A stretch of DNA of 18,739 nt from JBBQYA01 sp038209155. Its GTDB lineage: Bacteria > Bacteroidota > Bacteroidia > Sphingobacteriales > Sphingobacteriaceae. A program made the translations under genes and the position numbers. Shown piece by piece: positions 7,364 through 13,424 of the stretch. The notes under the pieces were generated by a model, which searched no databases, had not been told where the DNA came from, and was given only the letters and a program-made list of their open reading frames with translations. Within the stretch, counting starts at the first letter, position 1. Each line of letters opens with the position of its first letter. The DNA is taken from contig JBBQYA010000059.1 of assembly GCA_038209155.1 (NCBI GenBank), positions 1-18,739 of the forward strand. Direction: 5' to 3'.

Positions 7364-8733
7364 CGTTCAAAAACTTTATCTAATGAATCAAAAATTGCAC
7401 GCTTCGCAATTTCCAATTCCATTTTGTTGTGTGCTTGGGAAATAAATCCAACTTCATAACCAGATGGACCAAGGTATACACCTCTATTTAAAAGTTCTCG
7501 GTGCATCAATTTAAATTTCTCCATACTTGCTGGATCAATATCTTCTGATTTTGTGATTTCATTTTTATCAGTAAAAGCAAACCAAAAAATTGAGCCTATG
7601 GTGAAAACTTTAAATTTATAACTTTTCGCAGCAGCGAAACGATTTATTGCTGCAACAAATTCACTTGTTCTAGAATTTAATTCTTTGTAAAATCCAGTCT
7701 TTAATAATTCAGTTAGTTGTGCAATACCTGCAGACATAGCAATCGGATTTCCCGATAAAGTACCTGCTTGATAAACTGCTCCATCTGGCGAAATACTTGC
7801 CATAATCTCATTACTAGAACCATAACAACCAACAGGCAATCCACCTCCAACGATTTTTCCATACGTTAAAATATCTGGTGCAATATTATAGTACCCAGCA
7901 GCTCCTTCAAAACCAACTCGAAAACCAGATATAACCTCGTCAAAAATTAAAAGTATTTTATTTTTTGTGCATATATCTCGAAGAAATTGCAAATAATCAA
8001 GTTGCTGCAGAAGCAGTCCATTATTAGCAGGAATGGGTTCAATAATGATGCATGCAATATCATCTTTAAATTCATTTATTGCTTTCTGCACTGCATTTTT
8101 ATCGTTTAAAGAAAGAACAATTGTTTCTTTTGCAACTGAATCAGGTATTCCTGCAGATGAAGTTTCTCCAAGTGTAACTAATCCAGATCCTGCTTTTACT
8201 AATAAAGAATCTAAATGTCCATGATAACATCCTTCAAATTTAATTATTTTATTTTTACCTGTGTATCCTCTAGCTAATCGTATGGCAGACATTACTGCCT
8301 CCGTTCCAGAACTAGTAAATCGAATTTTTTCTACAAATCGATTATTTTTTAAAATTAATTCCGCTAATTCATTTTCTAAAGGTGTGGGTGCACCAAAGGA
8401 CATTCCATTTGCAATATTTGCTATTACCTTTTCTCTAATTTTAGAATTATTATGCCCTAAAATTAATGGACCCCAAGAACAGCAGAAATCAATAAATTTA
8501 TTTCCGTCAGCATCCCAAAGAAATGGGCCGTCGCCTTTTGTTATAAATAAGGGAGTTCCGCTTACGGATTTGAATGCACGTACAGGTGAATTTACACCTC
8601 CAGGAAAATAGGTTTTAGCTTTCGCGAATAATTCAGCAGATTTATTTCTAGAAATATCTGGCTTATCAGTTGTAGATAGCGGCTTTTCATTTTCAACTAT
8701 CGGTGAGAAAATATTTTTTATCGAATCAAACAT
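7360..8733 (-). CDS. hemL: Glutamate-1-semialdehyde 2,1-aminomutase
   Basis: PLP enzyme that turns glutamate-1-semialdehyde into 5-aminolevulinate, second step of the C5 pathway. 457 residues against about 430 for typical HemL: the excess is an N-terminal extension of about 28 residues (MFDSIKNIFSPIVENEKPLS...) before the conserved SAELFAKAKTYFPGGVNSPVRAF. Other marks are SSGTEAVMSAIRLARG (phosphate binding), FEGCYHGHLDSLL, FDEVISGFRVG with the PLP-ring Asp265, and the Schiff-base Lys293 in TYGKIVGGGLPVG. Start chosen at the only ATG before the conserved region; it lies 2 bp after hemB. Its stop overlaps the kinase start by 4 bp. The extension is not signal-like and its purpose is unclear. 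Confidence 0.97.
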   Translation of the reverse strand: MFDSIKNIFSPIVENEKPLSTTDKPDISRNKSAELFAKAKTYFPGGVNSPVRAFKSVSGTPLFITKGDGPFLWDADGNKFIDFCCSWGPLILGHNNSKIREKVIANIANGMSFGAPTPLENELAELILKNNRFVEKIRFTSSGTEAVMSAIRLARGYTGKNKIIKFEGCYHGHLDSLLVKAGSGLVTLGETSSAGIPDSVAKETIVLSLNDKNAVQKAINEFKDDIACIIIEPIPANNGLLLQQLDYLQFLRDICTKNKILLIFDEVISGFRVGFEGAAGYYNIAPDILTYGKIVGGGLPVGCYGSSNEIMASISPDGAVYQAGTLSGNPIAMSAGIAQLTELLKTGFYKELNSRTSEFVAAINRFAAAKSYKFKVFTIGSIFWFAFTDKNEITKSEDIDPASMEKFKLMHRELLNRGVYLGPSGYEVGFISQAHNKMELEIAKRAIFDSLDKVFER

Positions 8734-8735
8734 GT

Positions 8736-9719
8736 TTAATTTTCGTATTTATTTAACCAATTATTAAAAAGAATATCGTGAGCATGATAGGTAATAATTA
8801 TTCTGGCTCCTGCCCTGGAAAATGCATACATATTTTCCATAACTATTTTTTGTTCATCTATCCACCCATTTTTAGCGGCTGCCTTCACCATACTGTACTC
8901 ACCAGAAACATTATAACAAGCTACGGGTAAATTTGAATTTTCACTTACTAATTTAATAATGTCTAAATAGGCTAATGCTGGTTTTACCATTAGAATATCA
9001 GATCCTTCTATTTCATCCATTTTTGCTTCTTTGATAGCCTCTTTTGAATTTCTGAAATCCATTTGATACGATTTACGATCGCCTTTATTTGGAGCAGAAT
9101 CTGCCGCCTCTCGAAATGGTCCGTAATAAGCAGATGCAAATTTAGCTGAATATGACATAATAGAAACGTTTTCAAATCCATTTTCGTCCAATATATTTCT
9201 TATTGCATTTACTCTGCCATCCATCATATCTGATGGTGCAATTATATCTGCACCAGCTTGAGCATGAGCAAGTGCCATTTGGGACAATACCTTAACTGTT
9301 TTATCATTAGAAACATAATCATTTTCTAAAATACCGCAATGTCCGTGCGTTGTATAGGCACAGGTACAAACATCAGTTATCACTATTAATTTATCACCAA
9401 ATTGATGTTTCAATTTTTTTACTGCCCCAACAATTATTGAATTAGCATTATATGCAGAACTCGCATTCTCAGTTTTCTGTTCGCCTACTCCAAACAGCAA
9501 AATTTTATTTAATCCTAAATTAATTTGGATTGATACATCCTTTATTAATTCGTCTACAGAAAAATGAAATATACCAGGCATTGCAGCGATGGGATGTTTA
9601 ACATTTTCACCATCAACTACAAAATAAGGGTACACAAACATATTGGCAGAAAGTTTAGTTTCTGCAACCATTTCGCGTATTATCGTATTTTGTCTTAATC
9701 TTCTAGGTCTGTAAATCAT
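8736..9719 (-). CDS. hemB: Delta-aminolevulinic acid dehydratase (porphobilinogen synthase)
   Basis: Condenses two 5-aminolevulinates to porphobilinogen. 327 residues, normal length. Schiff-base lysines are Lys193 (YSAKFASAYYGPFREAA) and Lys246 (MVKPALAYLDII). The metal site DVCTCAYTTHGHCG has Cys118, Cys120 and Cys128, so this is the zinc-dependent class rather than the Asp-rich magnesium class. GDRKSYQMD near 213-221 is the usual active-site lid segment. The gene lies 5 bp after hemCD and 2 bp before hemL. Confidence 0.97.
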   Translation of the reverse strand: MIYRPRRLRQNTIIREMVAETKLSANMFVYPYFVVDGENVKHPIAAMPGIFHFSVDELIKDVSIQINLGLNKILLFGVGEQKTENASSAYNANSIIVGAVKKLKHQFGDKLIVITDVCTCAYTTHGHCGILENDYVSNDKTVKVLSQMALAHAQAGADIIAPSDMMDGRVNAIRNILDENGFENVSIMSYSAKFASAYYGPFREAADSAPNKGDRKSYQMDFRNSKEAIKEAKMDEIEGSDILMVKPALAYLDIIKLVSENSNLPVACYNVSGEYSMVKAAAKNGWIDEQKIVMENMYAFSRAGARIIITYHAHDILFNNWLNKYEN

Positions 9720-9724
9720 CTTTT

Positions 9725-11356
9725 TTATCTAACATGAAATAATGCTTCTGAAATACTTAAATCATCGGAATTTCTGCAAATAACTGGCTCATAAATACCA
9801 AATTCATGAAGCTTTTTTGCTGTGCTATTTCCTATAGCTATTACTTTTTGTGTTTCTAGAATTTCATTTAATTCAAAATATCCTTTCACATTAGAAGGAC
9901 TGGTAAACACTAAAATATCTAAATATGAATTGATTTTTTGTGGCTTGCTTAATGTATCATAAATTTCTACTTCTAAAATGTTTTCTTTTGGTAATTGAGT
10001 CTGTATTGATCGTAAAGACTTTTTACCTATTGGAAATAAAACAATTTGATTACCTAAAAGTTTAGCAAAATCTAATCCTATTTCTTCTGTATTATTTCCA
10101 TCTCCCTGAAAATCAACAGTAAATCCATATTCTTTTATTCTTGCCCCAGTACCTGATCCAATACTAGCAATTTTAATATGATTGGGTATTGAAATTTCCA
10201 ACTCCATAAAAAAATCCACTATATTTTTACTTCCAAAAAACAACCAATTTGTTTTAGTTAAATAATTAACAATTAAACTTTTATCTAGACCGATTTTGTT
10301 AAATAAAATAAAAGGATTTGCTATTAAGTTAAAATCTAAGGAAATACAAGCTTTGGAAATAAAGCTGTCTTGATTTTCATTTCTTGTAATTAAAATTGTC
10401 TGTTTTTTTGTTTCTTTTAAATATTTATTATGAATTAGTATTGGAGCCATTTCACGATCATCAAAAAACTGATGATATCGAATTGGGAAATCAGTAGATG
10501 TATTTGCTTTTGAAACGAAAACTTCGTATCCATGTTCAACAGTTTTACAATAAACACCCAAAGGCATGTGACAACCTCCTTCAAATAGATTTAACACTTT
10601 TCGTTCAATGAAAATTTCATTCTGAACTTTTTTATTATTAATCGACTGTAATTCAATGAAAAGGTCTTCATTTTCTTCATTGATTTGTAGGGCCAAAACA
10701 CCTTGCGCTGGAGAAGGAATAAAAATTTCAGGATCAATTTCAACTACCAAAAAATCGGATAGATCTAATTTTAACCGATTTAAACCAGCCGCTGCTAGCA
10801 TGATCGCATCAAATTCGCCATTCCTCAATTTATTAATTCTGGTAGGCACATTTCCTCGAATGTCAATTAAATTTAAATCTGGTCTGGTGGCCAAAAGTTG
10901 AGCTTTCCTTCGAGCCGAAGATGATCCGAAATTTGAATTCAATTTTAAATTCCAAACTTTGCTTTTGTCGATCGAATTTTTATTTATTAAAATAATATCT
11001 GCTGGATTTTCTCGATCGGAAACTGCTGCAATCATTAATCCCTTTGGAGAGACCGTAGGCAAATCTTTATGTGAATGAACTGCTAAATCTATTGTTCCAG
11101 CTAATAATTCTTCTTCTAATTCTTTTGTAAAAAAACCTTTTCCATCTAATTTATCTAAACTCAAATGTTGAATTTTATCACCTTGGGTTTTAATTATCTT
11201 AATAGAAGTTTCAATTCCTTGTTTATTAAGCAATTGCGAAATATAGTTTGCTTGCCATAAAGCTAGATCGCTACCTCTTGATCCAATAATTATAGACTCT
11301 AATTTCTTTGGTTGGAATTCTAATGGAGATTGAAAAGAATTTAATGCGGAATCCAT
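9725..11356 (-). CDS. hemCD: Fused porphobilinogen deaminase and uroporphyrinogen-III synthase (HemC-HemD)
   Basis: 543 residues, about the sum of HemC and HemD. Residues 21-about 312 are HemC: IIIGSRGSDLALWQA at 22-36, HSHKDLP with catalytic Asp98, SSSARRKAQL, IDIRGNVPTR, and the dipyrromethane-binding Cys262 in EGGCHMPLGVY. From about 318 (KQTILITRN) to the end is HemD, poorly conserved as usual, recognisable by FFGSKNIVDFF, SIGSGTGARIKEYGF, VFTSPSNVKGYF and VIAIGNSTAKKL. The fusion would pass unstable hydroxymethylbilane to the cyclising enzyme, preventing spontaneous formation of the type I isomer. Such fusions are known in some bacteria, including Leptospira as I recall. A tail of about 20 residues precedes the HemC core. 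The gene starts 34 bp after hemA. Confidence 0.95.
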   Translation of the reverse strand: MDSALNSFQSPLEFQPKKLESIIIGSRGSDLALWQANYISQLLNKQGIETSIKIIKTQGDKIQHLSLDKLDGKGFFTKELEEELLAGTIDLAVHSHKDLPTVSPKGLMIAAVSDRENPADIILINKNSIDKSKVWNLKLNSNFGSSSARRKAQLLATRPDLNLIDIRGNVPTRINKLRNGEFDAIMLAAAGLNRLKLDLSDFLVVEIDPEIFIPSPAQGVLALQINEENEDLFIELQSINNKKVQNEIFIERKVLNLFEGGCHMPLGVYCKTVEHGYEVFVSKANTSTDFPIRYHQFFDDREMAPILIHNKYLKETKKQTILITRNENQDSFISKACISLDFNLIANPFILFNKIGLDKSLIVNYLTKTNWLFFGSKNIVDFFMELEISIPNHIKIASIGSGTGARIKEYGFTVDFQGDGNNTEEIGLDFAKLLGNQIVLFPIGKKSLRSIQTQLPKENILEVEIYDTLSKPQKINSYLDILVFTSPSNVKGYFELNEILETQKVIAIGNSTAKKLHEFGIYEPVICRNSDDLSISEALFHVR

Positions 11357-11390
11357 GAGCTATTTAATTGCTTGCAAATTATAAAGCAAT

Positions 11391-12620
11391 TTATACTGCT
11401 TCTTTTACTAAAATTTCTTTTGCCATTTTCATGGGAACACTTATATACTTTTTCTCAAAATAATTTAATACTTTTTCTAAAACAAGTCTGGAATTTGGGT
11501 CTAATTGTTCAATTTCACTAGCAAAAATATTTTCGACTGCTTGATTTCTAATTTCTTTTATTTTTTCTGGAATAACCTTCATTGCAAGCTCCACTCTTCT
11601 TTGTCTTAGAATTGGTTTAAACTCCTCTATATTTTGCTGTATGATTTTTTCAGCATGTTCCAATTCATTGTATCTATCTTTTAAATTATTTTCTGCAATT
11701 CCCTTTAGTTCAGTAATACTAATATAATTAACTAAAAAATTTTTAATCACATCTGGATGAGTATCAAAAGGAACTGCAAGGTCTAAAATAATTTTTTTAT
11801 CCGTTTCGCCTGAAAGCAAATTTTCATAAAGTTCCGACGTTATTATGGGATCTATCGCACTGGTGCAAGTAATCAAAACATCAAATCCTTCTTTTCTGGT
11901 TTTTAATTCCTCAAGCTGAAAAGCGTTTCCATTAAGTTCAAGAGCCAAAAGCGCTGCTTTTTCTAAAGTCCTATTATAAATTGAAAGATTCTTAAACCCG
12001 TGTTTAGATAAATATTTTGCTAATAAGTTGTTGGTTTCACCCGCTCCTATTAAAATAAATCTAGCATCGTAAGAAATTTTGAATGATTTCAATTTTCTGT
12101 ATGCTAGTGAGACAACAGAAATTGGTTTTTCTGATATTTTTGTTTTTGTATAAACTTCTTTGGCGGTCTTAACAACTCTGTTCATAATAATCCTAAGAGA
12201 ATCAGATGTTAAACCCAAATTAGATGATCTTTGATAAGCTAATCTTAATTGCGCTAAGATTTCTTTTTCACCGACAACTAAGGATTCTACTGAACAGGAA
12301 ACTTTTAATAAATGATTTAGAGCTTCTAAATCTTCGAATAATTGAGCTCTTTCCACATAAGAAGCAACATCTGAAATATGAGAAGTAACTCCCATTTCAT
12401 CCAATAATTTATGAACAAATAATTCATTTAAATCAAATGATCCTGTAAAAACGAATTCAACTCTGTTGCAGGTACCTAAATAAAAAACCTCATGCAAACC
12501 GAGATTTGTTTTTATTTTACTTAACAAAATGTCATGATCTTGCTCTGGGATAATCAGATTTCCAATTTCCTTTAAATCAAAATTTTTATGTGTAAACGCA
12601 ATTACCTTTAAGTCTTTCAA
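11391..12620 (-). CDS. hemA: Glutamyl-tRNA reductase, non-ATG start
   Basis: NADPH-dependent reduction of glutamyl-tRNA to glutamate-1-semialdehyde, the committed step of the C5 pathway and first gene of the operon. The conserved region begins LKVIAFTHKNFDLKEIG, followed by the catalytic Cys in GTCNRVEF, VVGEKEILAQLRLAY, the nucleotide-binding IGAGETNN, and a C-terminal dimerisation helix region. No in-frame ATG precedes the conserved part. I choose TTG at 12620, which gives 409 residues and puts the catalytic Cys at 51, close to Cys50 in E. coli. A TTG at 12665 (right after an in-frame TGA) would add 15 residues. A weak start fits a rate-limiting gene. The upstream region holds repeats and a possible leader ORF. 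Confidence 0.95.
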   Translation of the reverse strand: MKDLKVIAFTHKNFDLKEIGNLIIPEQDHDILLSKIKTNLGLHEVFYLGTCNRVEFVFTGSFDLNELFVHKLLDEMGVTSHISDVASYVERAQLFEDLEALNHLLKVSCSVESLVVGEKEILAQLRLAYQRSSNLGLTSDSLRIIMNRVVKTAKEVYTKTKISEKPISVVSLAYRKLKSFKISYDARFILIGAGETNNLLAKYLSKHGFKNLSIYNRTLEKAALLALELNGNAFQLEELKTRKEGFDVLITCTSAIDPIITSELYENLLSGETDKKIILDLAVPFDTHPDVIKNFLVNYISITELKGIAENNLKDRYNELEHAEKIIQQNIEEFKPILRQRRVELAMKVIPEKIKEIRNQAVENIFASEIEQLDPNSRLVLEKVLNYFEKKYISVPMKMAKEILVKEAV

Positions 12621-12705
12621 GAATATTTTTTTACAAAACAAAAATCCGCTTTTGAAAGGTGCCAATTGTCATTTATATGTAAGTATGACTATTTAGAAGA
12701 TATAT

Positions 12706-12747
12706 AAATAGTACATTAAAACTTTGTATCAAAAATAGTACATTAAA
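12706..12747. repeat. Pair of 15-bp direct repeats upstream of hemA
   Basis: AAATAGTACATTAAA occurs exactly at 12706-12720 and again at 12733-12747, 27 bp apart start to start. The second copy overlaps the putative hemA -7 box, the first lies just past the predicted transcription start, as expected of operators. A third TAGTAC core is at 12804-12809. It could bind the heme-operon response regulator or another heme/iron regulator; that is inference. Confidence 0.5.
12730..12737 (-). promoter_or_regulatory. Putative -7 element of the heme operon
   Basis: The minus strand reads TATTTTTG, matching TAnnTTTG. Transcription would start near 12723, giving a leader of about 100 nt before the TTG at 12620. 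No TTG -33 box stands at 17-23 bp, which suggests a weak or activator-dependent promoter. It overlaps the second copy of the 15-bp repeat. Confidence 0.4.
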
Positions 12748-12804
12748 TAATACTTTGTTTTTCAGCTGTTTAAATTGGTTTTTAACATAGAATAGAAAAT
12801 ATTT

Positions 12805-12827
12805 AGTACTATGTATTGCATAATACT
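12805..12827. repeat. Inverted repeat in the hemA/12932 intergenic region
   Basis: Arms AGTACTATG (12805-12813) and CATAATACT (12819-12827) are complementary at 8 of 9 positions around a 5-bp TATTG spacer. It is a possible dimeric regulator site. It covers the TTG that could be the -33 box of a plus-strand promoter. In such AT-rich DNA a chance occurrence is possible. Confidence 0.3.
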
Positions 12828-12847
12828 TAGTAAAACATATATCTTTG
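12816..12847 (+). promoter_or_regulatory. Possible housekeeping promoter for the plus-strand gene
   Basis: TTG (12816-12818), 21 bp, TATCTTTG (12840-12847) fits the Bacteroidetes -33/-7 consensus TTG-N(17-23)-TAnnTTTG. The predicted leader to the ATG at 12932 is about 80 nt. A second, ECF-type promoter lies closer to the gene, so this one may act as a secondary start. Confidence 0.35.
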
Positions 12848-12866
12848 TATTGTAATTCTAAAAGAT

Positions 12867-12898
12867 CATGCAACCCTTTCTAACAATTTGCTGTCTTG
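12867..12898 (+). promoter_or_regulatory. ECF-type promoter of the repeat-protein gene
   Basis: CATGCAACC (12867-12875), 18 bp, TCTTG (12894-12898). It aligns without a gap to the promoter of the ECF sigma gene at 914-883; the first nine bases and the TCTTG are identical, plus a shared TTT at offset 11-13. The preceding G makes GTCTTG, a good ECF -10. Predicted transcription start is near 12904, leader about 28 nt. Confidence 0.6.
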
Positions 12899-12931
12899 AA
12901 GATAAAAGCTAAAATATAAAAAATAAAAATT

Positions 12932-13375
12932 ATGAAAACTCTAAACACAATCGTATTAAGTATCGGAATGGTAGCAACTGCTAGTGTATTTACTACCGTG
13001 AGAAATTTTGAAAATCAAAAATCCGAACGGCACACAGCAAAAATTATTCATTTTAAATTGCCAGTTTCATTCGTAAATGTTGATACTTATTCTGGAAAAA
13101 GAAACCTAGCAGAAACCAAAAATGAAAATAAAAATAATGTAAACTTTGTGTATAATTCTGCCGAAGAAATAAGTTCAACAGATTTTGAAGCGGGAGAAAA
13201 TTTACTAAGCCAATATGTTAATCAAAAGAATAAAATTATAATGATTTCTGATAGTGATTTCATCGAAGGAGAAAATAAATTAAAGGATATTATCAAAGGA
13301 AAATTTCAAGTGCGAACTATATCAGAATCGGATTTTAAAGCAGGAGAAGAAATACTAATTCAATCTATTAATTAA
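12932..13375 (+). CDS. Small exported protein with three 25-residue repeats
   Basis: 147 residues, the only clear plus-strand gene. The N-terminus (MKTLNTIVLSIGMVATASVF) is a signal peptide or a single membrane anchor. Residues 24-79 are Lys/Asn-rich and probably flexible. Residues 80-147 are three repeats with an exact period of 25 residues: ISSTDFEAGENLL at 80, ISDSDFIEGENKL at 105 and ISESDFKAGEEIL at 130, consensus ISxSDFxxGExxL. Nothing hints at an enzyme: no Cys or His cluster, and the repeat cores are acidic. I do not recognise the family. The ECF-type promoter in front suggests induction by the sigma factor at 296-865 or a paralogue, perhaps as an envelope-stress effector. It is divergent from the heme operon, whose operator-like repeats lie in the shared upstream region. 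Confidence 0.8.
   Translation: MKTLNTIVLSIGMVATASVFTTVRNFENQKSERHTAKIIHFKLPVSFVNVDTYSGKRNLAETKNENKNNVNFVYNSAEEISSTDFEAGENLLSQYVNQKNKIIMISDSDFIEGENKLKDIIKGKFQVRTISESDFKAGEEILIQSIN
13169..13372 (+). repeat. Three tandem 75-bp coding repeats, diverged
   Basis: They encode the ISxSDFxxGExxL units starting at codons 80, 105 and 130 of the small exported protein. The spacing is exactly 75 bp but the DNA has diverged well beyond the protein, so the repeat is old and held by selection on the peptide. The last unit is cut short by the stop codon. Confidence 0.75.
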
Positions 13376-13424
13376 TTGTTTAAGAGTATTTATATCTTTT
13401 ATTAGTGATGATAAATTGAAAGTT

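Noticed and set aside
8261..8611. 116-codon plus-strand frame inside hemL
   Set aside because: Antisense shadow of a clearly real hemL; composition is that of a reversed coding strand.
12673..12873. 66-codon minus-strand frame upstream of hemA
   Set aside because: Phe/Tyr/Leu/Asn-rich peptide typical of random AT-rich DNA. It overlaps the direct repeats and both promoters and has no family signal.
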